Shown one piece after another: positions 16,982 through 24,927 of a stretch of 64,000 nt of DNA. The DNA lies in NCBI GenBank assembly GCA_902489745.1, contig CABUBB010000002.1, forward strand, positions 213,465 through 277,464, read 5' to 3'. A model generated the notes under the pieces. The model ran no database searches, was not told the DNA's origin, and saw only the letters and a program-made list of their open reading frames with translations. This stretch comes from Metaruminococcus_A sp003150405 (lineage in GTDB: Bacteria; Bacillota; Clostridia; Oscillospirales; Ruminococcaceae). Both the position numbers and the translations under genes were made by a program. Position 1 is the first letter of the stretch. Each line of letters starts with the position of its first letter.

Positions 16982-17179
16982 TTACAGGAGGTTCAGAAGT
17001 TCCTCACGCATATGTTCCATATGCTTAATTTCAAAGGATACTGCATGTTTCAACATGCCGTTATACAGATTGCCGGAGTGGGTCGGCTGTTTATCGCGAT
17101 CCTCAAGGTTGTCCATCCCCTGTTTTAATTCCTGAATTTGGGTATCCATATACTCTTTTACAATCTTTTTCGCGTCCAT
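16982..17179 (-). CDS. Small hypothetical helical protein, 65 residues
   Basis: I do not recognise the family. The protein MDAKKIVKEYMDTQ... is charged and predicted mostly helical. It contains the stretch HAVSFEIKHMEHMREELL, whose spaced His/Glu/Met residues are vaguely ferritin-like or coat-protein-like, but too little to assign. A longer in-frame start at 17290 would add a basic N-terminus without a ribosome-binding site; the ATG at 17179 follows AAGGGGAA and is preferred. A terminator follows the stop, so it is monocistronic. Confidence 0.65.
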   Translation of the reverse strand: MDAKKIVKEYMDTQIQELKQGMDNLEDRDKQPTHSGNLYNGMLKHAVSFEIKHMEHMREELLNLL

Positions 17180-17269
17180 ACTATTTCCCCTTTTGTAAAA
17201 AAATCTATGTTTATTATATGCTAATTGTACAAAAATACACGCCGTTCCCTTTTTGTTTCCATTTTTATA

Positions 17270-17298
17270 TTTCAATCTCAAGCGTTCCATGATATACT
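17270..17298 (+). promoter_or_regulatory. Possible promoter of the dehydrogenase gene
   Basis: TTTCAA (17270-17275), 17 bases, TATACT (17293-17298); the -35 box is weak. It sits about 80 bases before the ATG. Confidence 0.5.
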
Positions 17299-17376
17299 AA
17301 AATGAAATTGTGGCTTGCGGCAATGTGGGCATGCCATACTGCCAAAACCATAAAATACTAGGTGGAGGAACGTATA

Positions 17377-18237
17377 ATGAAAACAATCGCATTTATAGGC
17401 ATTGGCGTAATGGGAAAATCCATGGCGCGCAACCTGATGAAGAAGGGCTATGAAGTATCGGTCTACACCCGGACAAAGGAAAAGGCACAGGATATCGTTT
17501 CCGAGGGTGCTCAATGGTGCGATACCATCCCAGCCTGTGTTGCAGATAAAGACGCAGTTATCACAATGGTCGGTTATCCCAAAGATGTTGAAGAAGTTTA
17601 TTTTGGCGAAAACGGCATTCTCGCAAACGCTAAAAAAGGCGCTTATCTTATTGATATGACCACCACCAGCCCGAAACTTTCGGTTAAAATTTATAACGAA
17701 GCCAAAGCACAGGGAAAAATTGCACTTGATGCCCCGGTTTCCGGCGGCGATTCCGGTGCCCGCAACGGGACATTGTCCATCATGGTCGGCGGTGATAAAG
17801 ACGCTTATGACGCCTGCATAGAGCTTTTTGAGGCAATGGGCACCAACATCATTTACGAAGGCAAAGCGGGAAATGGTCAGCATACCAAAATGGCTAATCA
17901 AATTGCCCTTTCCGGCGTTATTGCCTGCGTCTGTGAAGCTATCTCCTATGCAGAAAAGGTTGGTTTGGATGTTCAGACCATGCTCGACAGCATCAGTCAG
18001 GGTGCTGCCGGAAGCTGGCAGATGAGCAACAACGCACCGCGTATCCTCAAAGGCGATATGAACCCTGGCTTTTTCATCAAGCATTACATCAAAGATATGA
18101 CCATTGCTACCGAGGAGGCAGACGCTGTTTCTTTGAAAATGCCGGTCTTAAGCGAGGTGCTGAATATGTACAAGGAGCTCGCGGATAAAGGCTACGGAGA
18201 CCTCGGTACCCAGGCACTTATCAAGTATTACGAATAA
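17377..18237 (+). CDS. 3-hydroxyisobutyrate dehydrogenase-family NAD(P)-dependent oxidoreductase
   Basis: A 286-residue beta-hydroxyacid dehydrogenase. The N-terminal Rossmann signature is FIGIGVMGKSMARNLMKKGY. Further on are DAPVSGGDSGARNGTLSIMVGG, the substrate-binding motif of the HIBADH/tartronate-semialdehyde reductase group, and the catalytic Lys in GNGQHTKMANQIALSG. Such enzymes oxidise or reduce small beta-hydroxyacids; the substrate is not evident here. The ATG follows GGAGG; an in-frame GTG five codons earlier overlaps that site and is rejected. It is monocistronic, with its own promoter and terminator. Confidence 0.9.
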   Translation: MKTIAFIGIGVMGKSMARNLMKKGYEVSVYTRTKEKAQDIVSEGAQWCDTIPACVADKDAVITMVGYPKDVEEVYFGENGILANAKKGAYLIDMTTTSPKLSVKIYNEAKAQGKIALDAPVSGGDSGARNGTLSIMVGGDKDAYDACIELFEAMGTNIIYEGKAGNGQHTKMANQIALSGVIACVCEAISYAEKVGLDVQTMLDSISQGAAGSWQMSNNAPRILKGDMNPGFFIKHYIKDMTIATEEADAVSLKMPVLSEVLNMYKELADKGYGDLGTQALIKYYE

Positions 18238-18243
18238 ATATCC

Positions 18244-18275
18244 AAAATCCCGCAGGAAAGCCTGCGGGATTTTTT
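18244..18275. terminator. Terminator between convergent dehydrogenase and DUF3781 genes
   Basis: ATCCCGCAGG/CCTGCGGGAT with an AAAG loop and TTTTTT on the plus strand and TTTT on the minus strand; it can serve both genes. Confidence 0.9.
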
Positions 18276-18540
18276 ATGTTCTATTCTGCTTATGCGCTGT
18301 AATGATGGTATAGCTGTATGCATTTACCGTAATCATACAGTCTCTGAAGTATATGTACCAATTTTTGCCCTTTCTCACTATAGTGCTGTCTGGCGCCTCT
18401 ATTCTCTTTTTACACCAGTTTACAGTATCCTTTTCCTCAGTCAAACCAAGATTTTTACGGATGCGCACCACACCCAATTCCGTTGTATGCAGCCGGTTCA
18501 GGTTCCTTAACAATTCGGTTCCCTCTGTTTGGCACATCAT
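18274..18540 (-). CDS. DUF3781 domain protein
   Basis: A protein of about 88 residues matching the DUF3781 pattern: LNRLHTTELGVVRIRKNL, then a WCKKRI helix, RKGKNWYIYF and the C-terminal signature ITVNAYSYTIITAHK. The family is small, common in Clostridia, and of unknown function. Two adjacent ATG codons at 18540 and 18537 are possible; the ribosome-binding site is weak. It converges with the dehydrogenase gene, and its stop lies in the shared terminator. Confidence 0.8.
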   Translation of the reverse strand: MMCQTEGTELLRNLNRLHTTELGVVRIRKNLGLTEEKDTVNWCKKRIEAPDSTIVRKGKNWYIYFRDCMITVNAYSYTIITAHKQNRT

Positions 18541-18635
18541 CAATTCTCATAACGCTCCCTTCGTTTCATATTCGTGCATAGCCTGCCTGAAATTAGAAAT
18601 GTTTGTTTCTCTCTGGAGAAGATGTGATTTTACTC

Positions 18636-18664
18636 TTGACAAATCTTCAAAATTGAAGCATAAT
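18636..18664 (+). promoter_or_regulatory. Promoter of tRNA-Gly
   Basis: TTGACA (18636-18641), 17 bases, CATAAT (18659-18664). The mature tRNA begins 20 bases after the -10 box, a typical short leader. Confidence 0.8.
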
Positions 18665-18683
18665 ATGAATGCTGAATTTATTT

Positions 18684-18757
18684 GCGAACATAGTTTAATG
18701 GTAAAACATCAGCTTCCCAAGCTGAGGTTGGGGGTTCGATTCCCCTTGTTCGCTCCA
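18684..18757 (+). tRNA. tRNA-Gly, anticodon CCC, CCA encoded
   Basis: The acceptor arms GCGAACA (18684-18690) and TGTTCGC (18747-18753) pair fully, followed by discriminator T and an encoded CCA. The anticodon arm TCAGC-TTCCCAA-GCTGA gives anticodon CCC, reading GGG codons. The T arm GGGGG-TTCGATT-CCCC(T) is standard. It stands alone between a strong promoter and a terminator. Confidence 0.95.
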
Positions 18758-18761
18758 TGCT

Positions 18762-18790
18762 GCCGGGTGTATTTACATCCGGCTTTGTTT
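18762..18790 (+). terminator. Terminator of tRNA-Gly
   Basis: GCCGGGTG/CATCCGGC stem (one G-T pair) followed by TTTGTTT, five bases after the tRNA CCA. Confidence 0.75.
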
Positions 18791-18908
18791 ATGTCTATAA
18801 CGCAGGAGTATTTTTAAAACCCTTTCGCGGTTCATAGCCGGTGCGGATATTCGGGTGTCCCTTTTCCCCGCCCGGTTATCGCTGCAAACAGACGGAGGTT
18901 ATTTCACA

Positions 18909-19394
18909 ATGGAAGTCATCATTCGGGAATATCAAAAAGCCGATCTGGTACAAATGACAGAAATTTGGAACCATGTGGTAGAAGAAGGAGTTGCATTTCC
19001 GCAGCTGGAACCGCTCGATTCCAATCAGGCCCAAGAATTTTTCAAAAGCCAGAGCTTTACGGCGGTTGCAGAACAAAACGGAGAAATTGTAGGCTTATAT
19101 ATCCTACACCCGAATAATGTCGGGCGGTGCGGGCACCTCTCCAATGCAAGCTATGCAGTAAAATCCGGCATGCGCGGTTTGAAAATCGGCGAAAAGCTGG
19201 TGTGTCACTGTTTGGCACAGGCTTCCAAACTGGGATTTCGGGTACTGCAATTCAATGCAGTCGTAAAAACAAACGAACGCGCTATAAGGCTTTATAAAAA
19301 GCTGGGGTTTGTGGAACTCGGCACCGTTCCAGGCGGATTTTTGATGAAAAACGGACGTTATGAAGACATTATTTTATTTTACCATACTCTGTAA
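18909..19394 (+). CDS. GNAT-family N-acetyltransferase
   Basis: A 161-residue single GNAT domain. The acetyl-CoA pyrophosphate loop is visible as MRGLKIGEKLV (R-G-x-x-x-G form), followed by NERAIRLYKKLGFVELG, the usual motif B. These enzymes transfer acetyl from acetyl-CoA to amines; the substrate cannot be told from the sequence. The ATG follows GGAGG at ten bases; a longer frame from 18855 lacks a site. It has its own terminator and is followed on the same strand by the XRE-protease gene. Confidence 0.9.
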   Translation: MEVIIREYQKADLVQMTEIWNHVVEEGVAFPQLEPLDSNQAQEFFKSQSFTAVAEQNGEIVGLYILHPNNVGRCGHLSNASYAVKSGMRGLKIGEKLVCHCLAQASKLGFRVLQFNAVVKTNERAIRLYKKLGFVELGTVPGGFLMKNGRYEDIILFYHTL

Positions 19395-19401
19395 GTGACT
19401 C

Positions 19402-19437
19402 CAACCGAGTTTCCTCACGTGAAATCCGGTTGTTTTT
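19402..19437 (+). terminator. Terminator of the acetyltransferase gene
   Basis: CAACCG-(A)-GTTTC pairs with GAAAT-CCGGTTG with one mismatch, then TTTTT. Its 3' part overlaps the -35 box proposed for the next gene. Confidence 0.7.
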
Positions 19438-19459
19438 CTGTTTCCCTTTGTGTTATACT
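19430..19459 (+). promoter_or_regulatory. Probable promoter of the XRE-protease operon
   Basis: TTGTTT (19430-19435), 18 bases, TATACT (19454-19459). The final T of the -10 box is the first base of the inverted repeat described next, so a repressor there would block transcription. Confidence 0.5.
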
Positions 19460-19508
19460 AATTCTGCTCTATAAACAGGCGCTAATATAACAGCGCATGA
19501 CAGAATTA
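19459..19508 (+). repeat. Nested inverted repeat in the leader of the XRE-protease gene (possible operator or RNA hairpin)
   Basis: TAATTCTG (19459-19466) is inverted exactly as CAGAATTA (19501-19508). Inside lies a second pair, GCGCT (19479-19483) and AGCGC (19492-19496). The outer repeat runs from the -10 box to the AGGTGA ribosome-binding site. It could be a binding site for the XRE domain encoded just downstream, or a hairpin limiting translation. The repeat is plain; the role is inferred. Confidence 0.55.
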
Positions 19509-19518
19509 GGTGAATGAC

Positions 19519-21132
19519 ATGACGTTTGCAGAAAACATCAAACAGTTGCGGGAAAAGCACGGATTATCCCGCAAAGAATTTGCGGAACAGCTTGGATTAA
19601 CGGAATTTGACGTTCTGCAATGGGAACAAGGCGACCGACTACCTGAAACAAATGAGATCATTCAAATAAGCAAGCTGCTCAATATCCCGTTGAATGAATT
19701 AAATCAAAACATAGCGGAAAAGCCTCCTGTAGACGAAGTACCTCTTTGCGTCCAAAAGGAACACCGAAAACTCAAGTTGCCTCTTTGGTTAAAAATCGCA
19801 ATTCCTATCCTCTGTCTTTTGGCAGTAATCGGAATGATCTTACTCGTTTTTCCGCGAAACCGTCAGCAATATGATTTTATCAAGGACAGCAGTGCATTGA
19901 ACAATACAGCCTCGTCGGTTTTACTGCTGGAGTTTTATAACAACGACGAATTAATTGGCAGCGGAAGCGGTTTTATTGCCTTGGAACCGAACCTGCTTGT
20001 CACCTGCCTTCATGTCATTGAAGGAGCGGACGAAATAAAAGCTATCAGCGACAATGGAATGTCTTACCTTGTTTCAGAGGTAGTAGCCTACGACCGGCAG
20101 CGCGATATTGCCCTGCTTCGGATTTCTGAAAACAAAAAGTTCGCTCCACTTGAGTTTGCCTCCTGTGAACCGCAGCGCGGGGAGCAGATTACAGCCATTG
20201 GCAGTATAGAAGAAATTAAAAACATCATTTCAACCGGTACCTACAACGGTACATTTCTTCTCGGGCAGCAATCCCTTTTTCAATACACTGCACCATCCTC
20301 CTTTGGGAGCGGCGGCCCAATATTTGATCGGTATGGAAAGGTAATTGGCATGGCATTTGGTCCTACCTCCGAAGGGCAAAATCTAAATTTGGGAATCCCA
20401 GCGGAGGATATCGTATCGCTTTACCAAGCCGAGCATACGCCGTGCTCATTAAGCGAACTTTGGCAAGGGGGCGAAGGTGGCTCACCTCTTTTGGAATCCT
20501 ATGAAGCATACCAGGATTCCGTTATAAATCAATCGGAATCCGGCACAGCAAATGGTGAAGAATCGAATTCTTCTCAAAAGTCCTCTGTATCCTCCCACCG
20601 CGAAAACGGCTCCTCGTTCAAAGAAGAATACTCCAGTAGTGGTATAAATGCTTCTGTTCCTTCATCCGCCTCTTCTGTCCCATCTGTTTCTTTACCCAGC
20701 AGCTCCGCCTCATCTACTCCTTTGCCGGATAGCAGCGTGGGCGCAGAATATCAAAACGTGACCATTGAACAGCTCCTGGCTTCGCCCACAACATACAATG
20801 GCTCTCCGGTCAAGGTAACCGCATGGGTTTCAAGCAGTTATCTTACTTTAACAGATTACAAAAACGAATGCATTTTGGTCGGGCAAAAAGAGCATATTCT
20901 TTCAACGGGCCTTATTTCTGTGGATGATGAAATTGCAGTACAGGAAAAACAGTACGCGCTGGGGCACCGAGATGGAAGCGCTGCAAGCGGGTGGCCGCGG
21001 CTGCTTGTAAAAATGGAAAGCTATGATATTTTAACGGGTGGCGTCCAGGTAACCATAAGCGGAAAAGTAGAATTAACTGAAAATAACTGTCTGACATTGA
21101 TCGGCTGGTTTGTTGAACCAACTGATGATTAA
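19519..21132 (+). CDS. XRE helix-turn-helix / transmembrane / trypsin-like protease / OB-fold fusion protein
   Basis: The 537-residue protein has an XRE DNA-binding domain (about 1-62; IKQLREKHGLSRKEFAEQLG), one membrane helix (88-111) after a basic patch, an HtrA-like trypsin domain (about 125-305), a serine-rich linker (340-407) and a C-terminal OB-like tRNA_anti-like domain (412-535). The protease triad appears intact: His165 (VTCLHVIEG), Asp196 (RQRDIALLRI) and Ser264 (FGSGGPIFD). Topology should place the HTH in the cytoplasm and the protease outside. The ATG follows AGGTGA; an in-frame GTG at 19510 is less likely. An HMA-like gene follows in the same operon. The role is unknown; a signal-transducing surface protease is a reasonable guess. 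Confidence 0.85.
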   Translation: MTFAENIKQLREKHGLSRKEFAEQLGLTEFDVLQWEQGDRLPETNEIIQISKLLNIPLNELNQNIAEKPPVDEVPLCVQKEHRKLKLPLWLKIAIPILCLLAVIGMILLVFPRNRQQYDFIKDSSALNNTASSVLLLEFYNNDELIGSGSGFIALEPNLLVTCLHVIEGADEIKAISDNGMSYLVSEVVAYDRQRDIALLRISENKKFAPLEFASCEPQRGEQITAIGSIEEIKNIISTGTYNGTFLLGQQSLFQYTAPSSFGSGGPIFDRYGKVIGMAFGPTSEGQNLNLGIPAEDIVSLYQAEHTPCSLSELWQGGEGGSPLLESYEAYQDSVINQSESGTANGEESNSSQKSSVSSHRENGSSFKEEYSSSGINASVPSSASSVPSVSLPSSSASSTPLPDSSVGAEYQNVTIEQLLASPTTYNGSPVKVTAWVSSSYLTLTDYKNECILVGQKEHILSTGLISVDDEIAVQEKQYALGHRDGSAASGWPRLLVKMESYDILTGGVQVTISGKVELTENNCLTLIGWFVEPTDD

Positions 21133-21182
21133 CGCGGTTATTTCGCTTTTTGAATGGGAACCCTAACACAGAGGTGATGATC

Positions 21183-21422
21183 ATGTCTCAAGAAAGCGCT
21201 TATTTTATTGCAACCTCTGTCAGCGGAAAACAGGATGTAAAGGCAATTAAGCGCCGGCTGGATGCACTGCACGGTGTTCATTCCGTCAGCGTGCAACCAC
21301 GGCATAATCTTGTTTGTGTGGACTATGACAGCTCCGGCGTTTCCTATGACAATATTGAAAACTGCCTCAACAAAATGGGGTACCAAATTGCGGCGGATGC
21401 CAGCAATATTCAAACACGGTAA
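21183..21422 (+). CDS. HMA-like ferredoxin-fold small protein lacking the metal-binding CxxC
   Basis: The 79 residues fit the beta-alpha-beta-beta-alpha-beta pattern of heavy-metal-associated domains: SVSGKQDVKAIKRRLDAL, then GVHSVSVQPRHNLVCVDYD and a last helix ending NKMGYQI. The loop that normally holds GMTCxxC reads VSGKQDVK, so it cannot bind copper in the usual way. Such proteins may act in protein-protein contacts. The ATG at 21183 has GAGGTG six bases ahead; the in-frame ATG at 21177 overlaps it. It lies 50 bases after the XRE-protease gene with no terminator between. Confidence 0.75.
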   Translation: MSQESAYFIATSVSGKQDVKAIKRRLDALHGVHSVSVQPRHNLVCVDYDSSGVSYDNIENCLNKMGYQIAADASNIQTR

Positions 21423-21427
21423 CCTCA

Positions 21428-21467
21428 AAAAAGCCGTATCCAAATTGCAATTTGGATACGGCTTTTT
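21428..21467. terminator. Long bidirectional terminator hairpin
   Basis: AAAAAGCCGTATCCAAATT pairs perfectly with AATTTGGATACGGCTTTTT around a GC centre. It lies between the convergent HMA-like and DUF4430 genes and has U tracts both ways. Confidence 0.9.
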
Positions 21468-21472
21468 CAAAT

Positions 21473-21886
21473 TTAGGATTCATATCCCGTGGTCAAAGTA
21501 ATTTCAAATTGGTCTCCATCCGCTATTGGAGTCTGATCAACCGAGGTCATAACAGCCTCGCCGCCCTTGGTAAAGCACCACCACTGCTCTTTGCTTTCAT
21601 CGGCAGTAATACCATCTACAGTTTTAACAAACAGGCCGTACTCCCCTTCTTCACCAGAAATTAATTCTTTGGATTCAAGTGCGCCGCGCAGGTACATTTC
21701 GTCGGTATCAATATCAATTTGCTTTTTCGTTTTATCCTCATAAATAATTTGTACCGTGATCTGCTTTTCCCCTGCAACGGGTTTCGGTGAAAATAATACA
21801 TAAACCGCCGTAACCAATCCTACAAGCACAACTAAAATCAATGCACCAAGAACAATTCGTTTGGTGTTTGGCCTTTTTTCTGACAT
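21473..21886 (-). CDS. Membrane-anchored DUF4430 domain protein
   Basis: A 137-residue protein with a short basic N-terminus, one membrane helix (about 11-33) and an outer DUF4430 domain. The latter contains GEYGLFVKTVDGITADESKE, QWWCFTKGG and the C-terminal DGDQFEITLTTGY. DUF4430 is related to the C-terminal domain of transcobalamin/intrinsic factor; in bacteria it occurs in surface proteins of unknown ligand. Nothing nearby suggests cobalamin transport. The terminator is shared with the convergent gene. Confidence 0.8.
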   Translation of the reverse strand: MSEKRPNTKRIVLGALILVVLVGLVTAVYVLFSPKPVAGEKQITVQIIYEDKTKKQIDIDTDEMYLRGALESKELISGEEGEYGLFVKTVDGITADESKEQWWCFTKGGEAVMTSVDQTPIADGDQFEITLTTGYES

Positions 21887-21961
21887 ATACGATATTCTCC
21901 CAACTGTTTTTTATTAGGATAACCGATTTTGGAGGATCCTGTCAAGCCGTCAAACCACTTT

Positions 21962-22183
21962 TCATTTTTTCAAAGTAGTTTTACTGGTGAGCATGGCAAC
22001 GCTAATCCCCAACGGCTCCGCTATTTTTTGAAGAGCGCGTACCGATGGGTTTGCCGTTCCATGTTCAATACGCCTTAAATAACATGGACTCATGCCAATT
22101 GCATACGCAAGGCCCTCTTGTGTAAGACCGTGTTTGGTACGTTCCTGTAACAAATTCTGCGCTATAATCCCCTTAACCGTCAT
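21962..22183 (-). CDS. Small XRE-family transcriptional regulator
   Basis: A 73-residue single-domain Cro/CI-type helix-turn-helix protein. The sequence TKHGLTQEGLAYAIGMSPCYLRRIEHGTA covers the HTH in two parts, followed by PSVRALQKIAEPLGISVAML. The ATG at 22183 with a G-rich AAAGGGGGGG site is preferred to a longer frame from 22258. Targets are unknown; it lies beside AT-rich DNA and could regulate itself. Confidence 0.85.
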   Translation of the reverse strand: MTVKGIIAQNLLQERTKHGLTQEGLAYAIGMSPCYLRRIEHGTANPSVRALQKIAEPLGISVAMLTSKTTLKK

Positions 22184-22473
22184 ACTCACGCCCCCCCTTT
22201 TTTTTCTATTATAAATGATTTCTAGTTGTTTTAATATACTTTTTATAAAATAAATCAAATTTATGATATAAATTTATTAATATTATCTTTATTGTCCCTC
22301 TAATTACTTTCAAATATTTCAATCTCGTAAAAAGAATAATATAAACAAAAGTTGACGCCAATAAATTCTAAACTTCTTTAAAAATATTACCATATTCTTT
22401 TCCATTGGTTGGTTCCTGCAGAAATTAATATTATAAATAATTGCGCGGTGATATGTATAGTTCCTTTCGCTTT
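22184..22473. other. AT-rich intergenic stretch without a recognisable gene
   Basis: About 290 bases of strongly AT-rich sequence between the small XRE gene and the beta-galactosidase terminator. Many TATAAT-like boxes occur by composition alone, so I cannot choose a promoter for the XRE gene. No open frame with a ribosome-binding site, no hairpin and no repeat was seen. Confidence 0.6.
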
Positions 22474-22511
22474 AAAAAAACTGTATGGAATGCATTCCAT
22501 ACAGTTTTTTT
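22474..22511. terminator. Terminator of the beta-galactosidase gene
   Basis: A perfect palindrome (ACTGTATGGAATG/CATTCCATACAGT) flanked by seven A and seven T, seventeen bases after the GH2 stop. Confidence 0.92.
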
Positions 22512-22527
22512 CGGTTTATAAAATGTA

Positions 22528-24927
22528 TTAGCCAATGACAATACTTGTTGTTTCAAGGCCATCAGCTCTTGCGGTGAGAACAATGTCCCCTTCGCCGGTA
22601 CGTTCCAGAATAGCTAACACCCTGCCCTGGTAAGCCTTGCGGAAATCAGCGGTAAAGGATTCCTCGGTAATGGGGTTTGCATTTCCGACCGCAATCAGCT
22701 TTCCTGCGCCGGTACAGGAAAAATGGACCAGATTGTCGGCATAACTCACAAGCCTGCCATCGGCGTCTGCAATCTCTACCTGAACGTAATGCAGGTGCCG
22801 CTGTCCTTCAATCGGATATGCCGTTTCCGGCAGCAAACGAATGGTTTTCGCCTCTCCGGCAGTGCGGAGAATCTCCTCCTCTACGGCTTTGCCGTCCTGA
22901 TAAGCAACCGCTTTCAGCTCGCCGGGCTCATAGGTAATGGTAAAGGTTGCTTTGTACTGTGCCGCATCCCCGGCTGGTTGTTTGCCGCAGGATTTACCAT
23001 TGACAAACAGTTCAACTTCATCGTGAGGACTGTATACGTCAACCTTGGTTTCCATGCCTTCACAGCCGGGAAATTCATATCCGTTTACCACCGGTTCCCA
23101 TGCCCACTCTTTGAAAACCAGTTTATGGTCATTCATTTTCGGATCATAGACGCCAATGTACGGTTTGGTGCGCAAGCCCCAGAGAATATCACGGTAATAG
23201 GACTGAGGACGTTTGACGCCGCAAATATCCAGGTCGCCGCAGTTGGCATAAAACCACGGATAAGCCCCTCCCCAGCCATTCTGCTGGTCGTATTCTACCT
23301 TGCCAATTCCGGACTCACCGAGGTAATCGAATGAAGTCCAGACAAAATCGCCAATCACATTTGGGTTTTTAACCGTTTCGGTCCAGTTCTCATACAAAGT
23401 GTGCGGGAAGGTCTCGCTTCCAACAATAACCCGATCCGGAAATTTCTTCCGGTCAAAGGCGTAACGCTTAATGAGATAGTTATAACCCACAACATCAAGC
23501 GGGGCAAAAAACGGAGCCGTTTTGTCACCAACGTAATCATGTTCAGCGTCAATCGTATTGCCGGTGAGGTTTGCCGCCCAGTTGACGTTTTCCGCGCCGT
23601 CCTCATCCTCTTTGGGAATAAAGATCGAGTTGGACGCCTCGGTAATAAAACGGGTATCGTCCAGTGCTTTTACAAAATCCACCATTTCCTGACAGAGCGC
23701 CGCACCATTGGAGGATCCATCACGTTCGGCAACCTCATTGCCAATCGACCACATCACAATGGAGGGGTGGTTAAAATCCCGGTCAATCATCGAACGCATA
23801 TCGGTTCTCCACCACTCACGGAAGTAAAGGTGGTAGTCATGAGCCGTTTTACTCACCTGCCAACCATCAAGCGCCTCGTCAATAACCAGCATCCCAAGCT
23901 TGTCACAGGCGCGCAGGAAGGCCGGAGAAGGCGGGTTGTGAGAGCAGCGCACAGAATCATACCCCGCTTCCTTGAGCAGGCGTACGCGGCGTTCCTCCGC
24001 TTCATCAAAGCTTGCGGCACCAAGCGGGCCATGGTCGTGGTGGACACAGCCGCCTTTCATTTTCATACTCCGGCCGTTGAGGCGGAACCCATTGACGCTG
24101 TCCACCTCAATGGTACGGATTCCGAACTCGACTTCACCACAATCGGCCACAGTGCCGTCCTCCAGCACAACCTCATAGCAGAGGGTGTAAAGGTTGGGGG
24201 AATCCACATCCCACAGCACTGGATCGGAAATCGTCAGCTCGTAATCCAACTTTGTCTCCCCGCAGACAAAGTTCGTTAAAGCAGTTTCACCGGAGGCAGA
24301 ACTTTCTCCCTTGTGCAGGATCTTATAGCGTAAACGTCCCTTTACTGCAAATTCACCTCTATTGGTGATCAAAGCCATCGCCTTAACTGTTGCCTGTCCG
24401 GCGGAAACTTCCGGAGTTGTCACCTTCATATTCCACGGCTGTACCGCCACCTTTTCTCCAACATGCAGCCAAACATGGCGGTAAATGCCCGCCCCGGAAT
24501 ACCAGCGGCAATTCGGTTTAGCAAGGTCATTGACAGTGACGACCAATGAATTTTTCTTCCCAATCCGGAGGTACGGCGTTAAATCAACGAGAAAGCTGGT
24601 GTATCCATACGGATGGAACGCAATTTGATTGCCGTTGAGGATGATTTCTGCATTTGAAAAAACGCCTTCAAACTCCGCTAACACCTGTTTCCCATTCCAG
24701 TCTTCGCATACAATAAATTCTTTTTTATAATAGAGCATAGCGCTTTGTGTGTATCCTCCCGCCATACCAGAAGGATTTTGTGCATTGCGCGGCAAACCAT
24801 TTATGGCGTCATGGGGAAGGTCTATCGCAGTCCAACGACTTTCTTCAATTTGCGGCGGAAAGGGCGCAAAGGACATATATGGTCCTGAAAAATAGCGCCA
24901 GTCTTGGTCAAATAAAATTTTTTTCAT
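22528..24927 (-). CDS. Glycoside hydrolase family 2 beta-galactosidase-like enzyme
   Basis: The 799-residue protein has the GH2 order: N-terminal sugar-binding jelly roll (MLYYKKEFIV; WYSGAGIYRHVWL), Ig-like domain, TIM barrel, then C-terminal DUF4982/Ig-like domains. The acid/base Glu398 is in WSIGNEVAER and the nucleophile Glu505 in VGSETFPHTL. No signal peptide is present, so it is cytoplasmic and probably cleaves imported oligosaccharides. Beta-galactosidase is most likely, but GH2 also includes other beta-glycosidases. The start at the ATG of MKKILFDQDW has AGGAG ten bases ahead; an earlier ATG is too close to that site. No transporter adjoins; a terminator follows. Confidence 0.88.
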   Translation of the reverse strand: MKKILFDQDWRYFSGPYMSFAPFPPQIEESRWTAIDLPHDAINGLPRNAQNPSGMAGGYTQSAMLYYKKEFIVCEDWNGKQVLAEFEGVFSNAEIILNGNQIAFHPYGYTSFLVDLTPYLRIGKKNSLVVTVNDLAKPNCRWYSGAGIYRHVWLHVGEKVAVQPWNMKVTTPEVSAGQATVKAMALITNRGEFAVKGRLRYKILHKGESSASGETALTNFVCGETKLDYELTISDPVLWDVDSPNLYTLCYEVVLEDGTVADCGEVEFGIRTIEVDSVNGFRLNGRSMKMKGGCVHHDHGPLGAASFDEAEERRVRLLKEAGYDSVRCSHNPPSPAFLRACDKLGMLVIDEALDGWQVSKTAHDYHLYFREWWRTDMRSMIDRDFNHPSIVMWSIGNEVAERDGSSNGAALCQEMVDFVKALDDTRFITEASNSIFIPKEDEDGAENVNWAANLTGNTIDAEHDYVGDKTAPFFAPLDVVGYNYLIKRYAFDRKKFPDRVIVGSETFPHTLYENWTETVKNPNVIGDFVWTSFDYLGESGIGKVEYDQQNGWGGAYPWFYANCGDLDICGVKRPQSYYRDILWGLRTKPYIGVYDPKMNDHKLVFKEWAWEPVVNGYEFPGCEGMETKVDVYSPHDEVELFVNGKSCGKQPAGDAAQYKATFTITYEPGELKAVAYQDGKAVEEEILRTAGEAKTIRLLPETAYPIEGQRHLHYVQVEIADADGRLVSYADNLVHFSCTGAGKLIAVGNANPITEESFTADFRKAYQGRVLAILERTGEGDIVLTARADGLETTSIVIG

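Noticed and set aside
17278..18084. 268-codon minus-strand frame opposite the dehydrogenase
   Set aside because: It is the antisense of a clear Rossmann-fold gene with a good ribosome-binding site; the translation is rich in Cys/His without motif order.
22184..22473. Possible replication or attachment site in the AT-rich stretch
   Set aside because: No DnaA-box cluster, iteron or integrase gene is present; AT richness alone is not evidence.
23401..24279. 292-codon plus-strand frame inside the GH2 gene
   Set aside because: Shadow of the beta-galactosidase coding sequence; no ribosome-binding site and no family features.
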